Below are positions 7,125 to 13,259 of a stretch of 14,179 nucleotides of DNA, piece after piece. The position numbers and the translations under genes were made by a program. The notes under the pieces are model-generated. The model was not told where the DNA came from. It worked only from the letters and a program-made list of their open reading frames with translations, and searched no databases. Positions within the stretch are counted from its first letter, which is position 1; the number at the start of each line of letters is the position of its first letter. The DNA comes from Bacteroides sp. CAG:144. GTDB taxonomy: Bacteria; Bacteroidota; Bacteroidia; Bacteroidales; UBA11471. The stretch spans positions 1 through 14,179 of the forward strand of contig HF999709.1 in NCBI GenBank assembly GCA_000434215.1, written 5' to 3'.

Positions 7125-7464
7125 CCTATGGCATGAGCATTCACTACCTTGCTGTTGATGGATATATTCTTCTAAATTGGCGATTTTTCAGAATTCATCA
7201 AGCAAGAAGCAAACACTTCTTTTCTAATATGTCTTGTTAAACTTCTATTTCATCGCTAACTATTTTTGTTATTGCTGCAAAATTACGATTATTCTGCAAA
7301 AATCAAACATTTGGCCAGCAAATTTTATAAAAGTCAATCCATACCAGCATCCGAGGTGTGGGCCATTTCTTGTCATGAAGGGATGATAAATATCTCCCCT
7401 TGCTCTGTACAAAGGTACTGCTTTTGTTACATATCTCTTATTCTCATTGTTTCTTCATTTTAAA
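7125..7464. other. Gene-free leader upstream of the LRR operon
   Basis: I see no convincing coding frame on either strand. The only open stretch of note is a 35-codon minus frame starting near 7376, with no recognisable features. The region holds candidate promoters for the LRR operon: TAATTTTG with an upstream TTTG (7307-7278, minus), and a second -7 box TACCTTTG (7417-7410, minus) without a -33 partner. Confidence 0.5.
7278..7307 (-). promoter_or_regulatory. Candidate promoter of the LRR-protease operon
   Basis: On the minus strand TTTG (7307-7304), 18 bases, then TAATTTTG (7285-7278), fitting -33 TTTG and TAnnTTTG with spacing one base short. The leader to ATG 7016 would be about 255 bases. 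The alternative -7 box at 7417-7410 would give an even longer leader. Confidence 0.45.
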
Positions 7465-7498
7465 GAAGCCCCGAAATATTGATATGCTCCGGGGCTTC
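7465..7498 (-). terminator. Terminator after the DUF3871-membrane peptide unit
   Basis: GAAGCCCCG (7465-7473) pairs with CGGGGCTTC (7490-7498) around a 16-base loop, with TTTAA following on the minus strand. It lies 20 bases after the small peptide stop and separates this unit from the LRR operon. Confidence 0.75.
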
Positions 7499-7518
7499 AT
7501 CCAACAATCAAACCATTA

Positions 7519-7620
7519 TTAGGGCTTTTTATTACTTTCAGAGCAAAAGATGCAAAGCACAATTACTCCTAAAACCAAATTGATAATGGCAAATATAATT
7601 TCTCCCATGCTTTTTGTCAT
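7519..7620 (-). CDS. Small single-pass membrane peptide, 33 aa
   Basis: ATG 7620-7618 opens a 33-residue frame. It has a short polar start (MTKSMGE), a hydrophobic run of about 19 residues (IIFAIINLVLGVIVLCIFC) and a polar basic tail (SESNKKP), as expected of a one-helix inner-membrane peptide with a short N-terminus. The ATG overlaps the natural stop of the DUF3871 gene as ATGA, the standard sign of translational coupling, and a terminator follows. This context argues for a real gene, not a chance frame. No function is recognisable. With its upstream partner broken, its translation may now be reduced. Small toxin, holin-like or complex-anchoring roles are all possible and none is supported. 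Confidence 0.6.
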   Translation of the reverse strand: MTKSMGEIIFAIINLVLGVIVLCIFCSESNKKP

Positions 7621-8293
7621 TGGATGAACCATGAGTATTCATTATCACCATAAAGAGCTTTATTCAACCCATCTGCAAGTTGTGTGGCATTGTAACCCTA
7701 TTCAAGAATTGTCTATGTAGGAAGATTTGTTTGCTCCTGTAAGGAGGTTATATACATTCCACCTGGAAATTTCTGTCTGCTTGTCAGGAAGTGAAAAATT
7801 ATCATCATTATAAAAACTTGGCTACAATACCTATTTGTGTATCTGTCATAAGCATTGGTGGCAGCATCCTTTTCTGTTCAGTAGGCAGATATTGGTATAG
7901 CCTGTTTTTACCCAAGAACTGTGCAAACTGATGTTCTGTCATATAACTGTCCTTGAAAGCACCCATATAAAGGTGTTTGGCTACATTGTATTCCTGAAAG
8001 AGTTGTATTGTAGCATTGAATAAACCATGCACATCCATAACTTTTAGCTCAGACTTGAATCCATCAGTAGACACACACATATTGCAGCATACCATGTTCT
8101 TGAATCCTATGAATAGCTTGAATTTTTTCATGCCTTTCTTTGAATAAAGGTTCTCATGGTTATATGCCCTTACCCCTCCAATTGTGAGATTGAGCCTGTT
8201 GCCATTTATATCTTCATGAACACTTGGTATCTCAAAGCAAAACATCATCCTTACTCTCACTTGGAAAAACTCTGTTGGCTGCTTCCAAAACAT
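7617..8293 (-). pseudogene. DUF3871-family gene, 5'-truncated and frameshifted
   Basis: From memory of the family, the segment NGNRLNLTIGGVRAYNHENL followed by KFKLFIGFKNMVCCNMCVST, then TEHQFAQFLGKNRLYQYLP and PMLMTDTQIGIVAKF, is diagnostic of DUF3871, a Bacteroidales mobile-element family of unknown function (about 320 residues). The first frame is 161 residues and stops at 7810-7808. The tail continues in other frames: YNDDNFSLPDKQTEISRWNV and LLTGANKSSYID, then FLNR, then GYNATQLADGLNKALYGD and EYSWFIQ, with the stop at 7619-7617. Frame changes are needed at the A/T run 7812-7816, near 7708, and near the G run 7696-7698. The N-terminal ~100 residues are missing; an in-frame stop lies just upstream of ATG 8293 and the attachment repeat is only 77 bases away. 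It was probably cut by the deletion that shortened the element. Confidence 0.82.
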
Positions 8294-8333
8294 TTCCCTG
8301 TTTTACCCTGCATTCCAGCCGTATTTAGGTATA

Positions 8334-8366
8334 AAAAAGAGAGCCATATTGTGTGACTCTCTTTTT
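8334..8366 (-). terminator. Element-borne terminator of the intact tRNA-Phe
   Basis: AAAAAGAGAG (8334-8343) pairs with CTCTCTTTTT (8357-8366) around a 13-base loop, starting just downstream (minus strand) of the tRNA. It differs in sequence from the old chromosomal hairpin at 5065-5101, so it came with the element. Confidence 0.8.
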
Positions 8367-8370
8367 CAAA

Positions 8371-8410
8371 GTGGTGCCACCAGGAATCGAACCGGGGACA
8401 CAAGGATTTT
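8371..8410 (-). repeat. Right attachment repeat inside tRNA-Phe
   Basis: This is identical over 40 bases to 5105-5144. Here the repeat is continuous with the tRNA 5' half, so recombination between or at the repeats leaves tRNA-Phe intact. The crossover should lie between the anticodon loop and the discriminator. Confidence 0.92.
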
Positions 8411-8444
8411 CAGTCCTTTGCTCTACCAACTGAGCTATGGCACC
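8372..8444 (-). tRNA. tRNA-Phe(GAA)
   Basis: On the minus strand: acceptor GGTGCCA/TGGCACC, D stem GCTC/GAGC, anticodon stem AAGGA/TCCTT with loop CTGAAAA (anticodon GAA at 8411-8409), T loop TTCGATT and discriminator A8372. CCA is not encoded. The T stem CCCGG/CCTGG has a C-T mismatch in the middle, shared with the repeat copy at 5105-5144. The 3' part lies within the attachment repeat, so this is the integration site of the element. A -7 box lies upstream and a terminator downstream. Confidence 0.96.
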
Positions 8445-8460
8445 ATCGCTTTTGCGTGTG

Positions 8461-8468
8461 CAAATGTA
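8461..8468 (-). promoter_or_regulatory. -7 promoter box of tRNA-Phe
   Basis: TACATTTG on the minus strand, 16 bases before the tRNA 5' end, matches TAnnTTTG. No clear -33 TTTG is found at the right spacing. Confidence 0.6.
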
Positions 8469-8679
8469 GGGCAAATTTTTGAATCGACCTAATATTTTGC
8501 AAAAAAAATTTATTCACCTTCGTTTTTGTCGTCTTTTGATGATGAAACAGAGGCTGTCGACCGACTTTTATCTTGAATGTTCGGGAATAAGGAAGCGTGT
8601 GTAGATTTGTTCTCCGGACGAATGGGGGTATGGGGAGAATATTTAGAAAATTCCGGCCTGTTTTTTCTTCTCTTGTTTG

Positions 8680-8687
8680 TATATTTG
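8680..8687 (+). promoter_or_regulatory. -7 promoter box of sbcDC
   Basis: TATATTTG fits TAnnTTTG and ends 30 bases before the sbcD ATG. The T-rich DNA upstream has no exact -33 TTTG. I see nothing else in the 8469-8679 gap. Confidence 0.55.
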
Positions 8688-8717
8688 TAACATACGATGT
8701 TTTGACTCCATATCATC

Positions 8718-9905
8718 ATGAAAATTTTACATACGGCCGATTGGCATTTGGGCCAGACTTTTTTTACGTATGACCGCCGCGAGGAGCATGAGGCTTTTCT
8801 CGAATGGTTACGAGAACAGGTGAGACATGTGGAGGCCGATGTGCTTCTTATTTCGGGTGATGTTTTCGATACGCCCAATCCGTCGGCTGTTTCCCAACAA
8901 CTTTTTTACCGTTTTTTGCGCCAGATAACCGAGGAAAATAGGGCTTTGCAGGTTGTTGTGATTGCCGGCAATCACGATTCGGCCGCACGGCTCGAAGCTC
9001 CGAATCCGTTATTGGAGGATATGCGTATTACGATACGTGGTATAATCCGTCGCAATGCCGAGGGGGAAATCGATCTCGACCGCCTTATCGTGCCTTTAGG
9101 AAATGCCCGGGAGCCCGAAGCATACTGTCTGGCCGTTCCTTATTTGAGGCAGGGAGATTATCCGCCCGCCGAGAATTATGCGCAAGGTGTTTATATGTTG
9201 TATGAGATGTTGTTGCAGAGGGTGTCGGGTTATGGAAAACCGATTGTCGCTATGGGGCATTTGCAGGCTACGGGGGCGGAGATTTCGGAGAATGATCGTT
9301 CGGAACGGACTATTATCGGAGGTCTCGAATGCGTGTCGCCCGATGCTTTTGCTGCGGGCATTTGTTATACGGCATTGGGACATCTGCATCGTTCGCAACG
9401 GGTGTCGGGTAGAGATAGCGTGCGTTATGCCGGGGCTCCGATTCCCATGTCGTTTGCAGAGAAAAATAATCGGCACGGTGTCGTGTGCATTACGCTCGAT
9501 AAGGCAGAATGCCACATTGAATTGCTGCCGTTTGTCCCTCCGGTCGCTTTGCTGTCTGTCGGAGGAGATGTAGAGGAGGTATTTGCCGCTATCGACCGGT
9601 TACCGCAGGGAAGTTCCGATCGGTTGTCTCCTTATTTGGAAGTGCGGGTACGGTTATCTCAACCCGAACCGTCGTTGAGACAACGTATAGAGGAGGCTTT
9701 ACAGGGGAAATACGTGCGGTTGGCACGTTTGGTCGCAGAATTCCCCGGAAGTGCGAATGAACGCGTTGGTGCTTCTGTCGATAACTTGCAGGAAGTCTCA
9801 CCGATGCAAATCGCGCAGGATTGTTTCGAGAGAAAGTATGGAGGGAAAATGTCCGATGAAATGGCGGTTTTGTTGCAACAGGTCATGAAGGAGGTACAGG
9901 TATGA
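8718..9905 (+). CDS. sbcD: Nuclease SbcCD, subunit D (Mre11-type nuclease)
   Basis: SbcD is the metallophosphoesterase nuclease of the SbcCD (Rad50-Mre11) complex, which opens DNA hairpins and trims blocked double-strand ends. The 395 residues match the family length. All five phosphoesterase motifs are present: DWH (D8, H10), GD (G47, D48) in LLISGDVFD, GNHD (84-87), GH (H181) in VAMGHLQA, and GHLH (221-224). The C-terminal ~120 residues form the capping and SbcC-binding part. The start ATG 8718 gives MKILHTADWHLG, the standard N-terminus. The last four bases overlap the sbcC start (ATGA), so the two subunits are translationally coupled. The promoter -7 box lies 30 bases upstream. Confidence 0.97.
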   Translation: MKILHTADWHLGQTFFTYDRREEHEAFLEWLREQVRHVEADVLLISGDVFDTPNPSAVSQQLFYRFLRQITEENRALQVVVIAGNHDSAARLEAPNPLLEDMRITIRGIIRRNAEGEIDLDRLIVPLGNAREPEAYCLAVPYLRQGDYPPAENYAQGVYMLYEMLLQRVSGYGKPIVAMGHLQATGAEISENDRSERTIIGGLECVSPDAFAAGICYTALGHLHRSQRVSGRDSVRYAGAPIPMSFAEKNNRHGVVCITLDKAECHIELLPFVPPVALLSVGGDVEEVFAAIDRLPQGSSDRLSPYLEVRVRLSQPEPSLRQRIEEALQGKYVRLARLVAEFPGSANERVGASVDNLQEVSPMQIAQDCFERKYGGKMSDEMAVLLQQVMKEVQV

Positions 9906-12900
9906 AGATATTGGCGATACGAGGAAAAAATATAGCTTCGCTCGATGGTGAATTTTCCGTCGATTTTACTTGCGATCCACTTTTCTCGGCCGGATTGTTT
10001 GCCATTACCGGGCCTACGGGTGCCGGAAAATCCACATTGCTCGATGTATTATGTTTGGCGCTTTTCGATAAGACTCCCCGTATGAATCGCGCGAGAGAAA
10101 ACGGCGTGTTGCTTCCCGATGTTCAGGATAAGACCCTTTCGCAGAACGACTGTCGTTCGCTGTTGAGGCGGGGAACTGCCGAGGGGTATGCCGAGGTCGA
10201 TTTTCTTGCGGTCGACGGCGAGAATTACCGGGCTCGCTGGTCTGTACGTCGGGCTCGTAATCGGGTCGACGGCTCTTTACAGCCGTCGGAAATACGCCTG
10301 TATAACTTATCGTCGGGCGATGAGGAACAAGGAGGAAAGGGTGAACTTTTGCGTCGCATCAGTGATTTGCTCGGTCTTTCCTTCGAGCAATTTACACGGG
10401 CGGTGTTGTTGGCGCAAGGCGATTTTGCCACATTTCTCAAAGCCCCGGAAGAGGAAAAAGCCGATGTGCTCGAGAAGTTGACGGGAACTGAAATTTATTC
10501 CCGTATATCGCAAGCCGTGTTTGCCCATGCCAAAGAGGTGAGAGAACGGTATGAAGAAATCGTCCGGCAGAAGGGTGCTCTATCTACCCTTTCCGAGGAA
10601 GAACGTAAAGAGCTTGTCGAGGAACGTGTTTCCCGACAGACGCTTTCGGAAGAAACGGGAAAACGATGTGATGTATTGAAAATGCAGCTTCGGTGGATAG
10701 AAGAGTACCGTCGGCTTTCGGGACTATCGAAGGAGGCTGAGACAGAATGGCAGGTTGCCCGGAGAAATTTTGTCGAGGCCCAATCCCGGAGAGAGTACAT
10801 GGCGCAGTATGACTTGGTTCAAGAGGTGCGGGATATTTATAACGAGGTGCGATCTCTTCTTGAAAAGAAAAAAAAAATGGAGGAAACCCTCGACAGATGC
10901 CGAAATGAATACCGGGACAAAAATCAGGAACTGCTTCGGTTGGAGAAAATAAAAGATGAGGCGGAACAAAATCTTTCCCGACTGAAAGAAAATTGGGAAA
11001 GACAGGCCGGCGACCGTCAGCGGGCTTTTGCGCTCGATACACAATCGGCTGTAAGTAAAGAGGCTCTCGATTACGCCGCAAAAGTGCACGACAGAAACAA
11101 GGAAGATTTGGGACGAGAGATTTCCCAAAAGAATAAAATCTACGAATCCATCGAAAAAAATAGGAGTAAAGAGGCGGAAATTATCCAATGGTTCGAGCGT
11201 CAGCAAATCTATTCTCCTATCGTGGACCGCGCGGAAATCATCAAGCAAAATTATTCCGAATGGATGAATATTCGTAAAGAGTTAAAGCAGCAACAGGAGT
11301 CGCAAAAGAGGCAGGTTGCGCTGATTGCAGAGACTGAGGCCAAGATTGCCTCTTTGCAACTCGAAGGTCAACGACTCGAAGCGTTGGCTCCGGCCGAAGT
11401 CTATATGTTGCGCGCATCTCTTGTCGAGGGCGAGCCTTGTCCGGTTTGCGGAAGTATACATCATACTTATACGGCCGAGAAGGTGGAAACGCTTCGATAT
11501 AAAGAATTGGAAGTGCAAAAGAAAGATGTGGCGGACAGTTTGAAGGAAACCTCACTATATCTTGATAATCTCAAAATTACCGTCCATACAATGCAGATGC
11601 TTGTCGAGACGCTTTCCCGACAGGAAGCCGGGAAAAAAGAAAGTCTCGATTCGGACTTGCGCGAATTCCTTCCGAACTGGGAAGAAGAATCCCGGTTGGG
11701 TGAGCGTATCCAGAAATTTGCCGTATTGTGGAATGAGCGGAAAGAGGAGTTGTCCCGATTGAAAAGCGATACTGAGGCAGCTCGGCGAATGTTGCCTGCG
11801 ATCGAGGCGAAAATAAAGGATCTTGAAATCCTTGAAAGAAACAGTGCTTTGTCTTTGGAGAAAGAGCGGGAAAAATATGAAAAGATAAAGGCAGAACGAG
11901 CATGTTTGTTCGGTGGGCGTTCATTGAAAGATATCGAGGGAGAGTATGAGCTGGCGTTAAAGGCGGGCGAGGCCGGGACGGCCGAAACAATCCGCCAATA
12001 TACCGGATTGATTTCTCTGCGGGAAAATCTGCTCGGCTCTGTTGCGCAGTTGCAGCAGAACCTTGCGGCCGGTCAGCGGGATATAAGTCGGGGGCAGAAA
12101 ATCATTGCCGATTGGCTTTTGGCACATTCCGATTTGAGTGAAGGACGACTTTCCGAGCTGTTGGCGCATACGCCGGCTTGGGTTGCCGATGAGAAAAAGG
12201 CTTTATCGTCGTTGCAGGAAAATATGGCTGCGGCCGACACACGTTTGCGGGAACGCTCCGAGGCACTGAATCGTCATGAGCACCTTACCGAAAGGCCCGA
12301 ACAACTTGATTCTATACTTCTCCGGCAGCAGCTCGATGACTCTGCTTTACTACAAAAAAAGGCCGATGACCGCATTGCCGAAATCAATGCTTTGCTTGCC
12401 CTCGACGATCGGAATCGGAAAGAGCTTCTGTCGCTTGAACGGCAAGGGGAGAAGTTGTTTGAGAAAGTGGAGTCTTGGGCTCGGCTGAATGAATTGCTGG
12501 GTTCGGCCGACGGCGCCAAGTTCCGCCGTATAGCACAGGGATATACGCTCGACCGATTGTTGATATATGCCAATCTGCATTTGCAGGAATTGTCGTCTCG
12601 TTATGTGTTGCAACGAGTTCCCGATAGGCTTGCGTTACAGGTTTGCGACAATGATATGCTGGGAGAGGTGCGCAGCGTACATACCTTGTCGGGAGGGGAA
12701 TCGTTTCTCATTTCTTTGGCTTTGGCATTGGGGCTTTCGTCTTTGTCGTCTTATCGTATGAATATCGAATCTCTTTTTATCGATGAGGGTTTCGGTTCGC
12801 TCGATGCCGAGACGCTTGGCGTTGCTATGGACGCACTCGAACATTTGCAAATACAGGGTCGTAAAATCGGGGTTATTTCACATGTGGCCGAGATGACCGA

Positions 12901-12973
12901 GCGTATACCCGTGCAGGTACAAGTGCGGCGTGTTGCCAACGGTCGTAGTCGGATAGCGGTTGTAGAAGTATGA
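9902..12973 (+). CDS. sbcC: Nuclease SbcCD, subunit C (Rad50-type ATPase)
   Basis: SbcC is the SMC-like ATPase that clamps DNA and controls SbcD. The 1023 residues are typical. Walker A is GPTGAGKSTLLD (G37-D48, K43). The Q-loop region is FTRAVLLAQGDFATFLKA. Long heptad-rich arms flank a zinc hook, CPVC (C513, C516), which dimerises two SbcC molecules through a shared zinc. The ABC signature is LSGGE (929-933), and Walker B is SLFIDEGFGSLD (D961, E962). Charged coiled coil occupies roughly residues 190-500 and 525-880. It starts inside the sbcD stop codon region (ATGA). No frameshift or missing motif was found. The next element is the tRNA-Pro(CGG) promoter, 38 bases after the stop; no intrinsic terminator is evident between them. 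Confidence 0.97.
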   Translation: MKILAIRGKNIASLDGEFSVDFTCDPLFSAGLFAITGPTGAGKSTLLDVLCLALFDKTPRMNRARENGVLLPDVQDKTLSQNDCRSLLRRGTAEGYAEVDFLAVDGENYRARWSVRRARNRVDGSLQPSEIRLYNLSSGDEEQGGKGELLRRISDLLGLSFEQFTRAVLLAQGDFATFLKAPEEEKADVLEKLTGTEIYSRISQAVFAHAKEVRERYEEIVRQKGALSTLSEEERKELVEERVSRQTLSEETGKRCDVLKMQLRWIEEYRRLSGLSKEAETEWQVARRNFVEAQSRREYMAQYDLVQEVRDIYNEVRSLLEKKKKMEETLDRCRNEYRDKNQELLRLEKIKDEAEQNLSRLKENWERQAGDRQRAFALDTQSAVSKEALDYAAKVHDRNKEDLGREISQKNKIYESIEKNRSKEAEIIQWFERQQIYSPIVDRAEIIKQNYSEWMNIRKELKQQQESQKRQVALIAETEAKIASLQLEGQRLEALAPAEVYMLRASLVEGEPCPVCGSIHHTYTAEKVETLRYKELEVQKKDVADSLKETSLYLDNLKITVHTMQMLVETLSRQEAGKKESLDSDLREFLPNWEEESRLGERIQKFAVLWNERKEELSRLKSDTEAARRMLPAIEAKIKDLEILERNSALSLEKEREKYEKIKAERACLFGGRSLKDIEGEYELALKAGEAGTAETIRQYTGLISLRENLLGSVAQLQQNLAAGQRDISRGQKIIADWLLAHSDLSEGRLSELLAHTPAWVADEKKALSSLQENMAAADTRLRERSEALNRHEHLTERPEQLDSILLRQQLDDSALLQKKADDRIAEINALLALDDRNRKELLSLERQGEKLFEKVESWARLNELLGSADGAKFRRIAQGYTLDRLLIYANLHLQELSSRYVLQRVPDRLALQVCDNDMLGEVRSVHTLSGGESFLISLALALGLSSLSSYRMNIESLFIDEGFGSLDAETLGVAMDALEHLQIQGRKIGVISHVAEMTERIPVQVQVRRVANGRSRIAVVEV

Positions 12974-13010
12974 TTTTGAATGAGAAATTAGAAAAAATAA
13001 CGGATATATT

Positions 13011-13042
13011 TTTGAAAAATCCAAATCAATACATTACCTTTG
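13011..13042 (+). promoter_or_regulatory. Promoter of tRNA-Pro(CGG)
   Basis: TTTG (13011-13014), 20 bases, then TACCTTTG (13035-13042) is a full Bacteroidetes promoter. The -7 box is the same as that of tRNA-Pro(GGG). Confidence 0.75.
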
Positions 13043-13058
13043 TGGCCGCAAAGCCAAT

Positions 13059-13131
13059 CGGGGTGTAGCACAGTTGGCAGCGCGCCACGTTCGGGACGTG
13101 GAGGTCGGAAGTTCGAGTCTTCTCACCCCGA
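13059..13131 (+). tRNA. tRNA-Pro(CGG)
   Basis: The acceptor CGGGGTG/CACCCCG is fully paired, with discriminator A13131 and no encoded CCA. The anticodon stem is CCACG/CGTGG with loop TTCGGGA, giving anticodon CGG at 13092-13094. The T stem is GGAAG/CTTCT with loop TTCGAGT. The D stem GCAC/GCGC contains one A-C mismatch. A promoter lies upstream and a hairpin terminator directly downstream. The integrase gene 129 bases further on makes this tRNA a likely integration site. Confidence 0.95.
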
Positions 13132-13135
13132 CAAG

Positions 13136-13178
13136 ATACCACACAATTATCTTATCAATAGATAGTTGTGTGGTATTT
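13136..13178 (+). terminator. Terminator of tRNA-Pro(CGG)
   Basis: A 16-bp stem (ATACCACACAATTATC, 13136-13151, with 13161-13176) contains one G-T pair and a 9-base loop, followed by TTGCTTATTTT. The T tract is imperfect. Confidence 0.75.
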
Positions 13179-13203
13179 GCTTATTTTGCCGGGACAAAAT
13201 CGG

Positions 13204-13256
13204 TACACCTTATTTTTAATAGCAGTTTTTACACTCTTCAAATCGAGGTGTAAAAA
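13204..13256. repeat. TACAC repeats and hairpin directly upstream of the integrase
   Basis: TACACCTT (13204-13211) recurs as TACACTCTT (13230-13238), 26 bases apart, and inverted as AGGTGTA (13246-13252). TTTTTACAC (13226-13234) and GTGTAAAAA (13248-13256) form a perfect 9-bp inverted repeat around 13 bases, ending three bases before the ATG. This could be an operator, a recombinase arm site, or an mRNA hairpin that hides the start codon. Confidence 0.5.
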
Positions 13257-13259
13257 AAA

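Larger units (their letters stand above)
5105..8410. mobile_element. Small integrated element in tRNA-Phe, without an integrase
   Basis: The block is bounded by the 40-bp tRNA-Phe repeats, with a repeat-to-repeat unit of 3266 bp. It is clearly AT-rich against both flanks, and all recognisable genes run on the minus strand. Contents from left to right are a degenerate retropepsin paralogue, an intact retropepsin-like gene, an LRR/EF-hand gene, a gene-free leader, a terminator, a 33-aa membrane peptide, a broken DUF3871 gene and a tRNA terminator supplied by the element. No recombinase, relaxase or intact replication gene is seen. It is therefore either the remnant of a larger element after internal deletion or a satellite moved in trans. 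DUF3871 is, as I know it, a family found on Bacteroidales mobile DNA. The boundaries are firm; the history is inference. Confidence 0.88.

Noticed and set aside
8510..8878. 122-codon minus-strand frame between tRNA-Phe and sbcD
   Set aside because: Half of it is antisense to sbcD, the rest is low-complexity Ser/Lys/Pro sequence, it has no promoter, and it would run into the tRNA-Phe promoter region.
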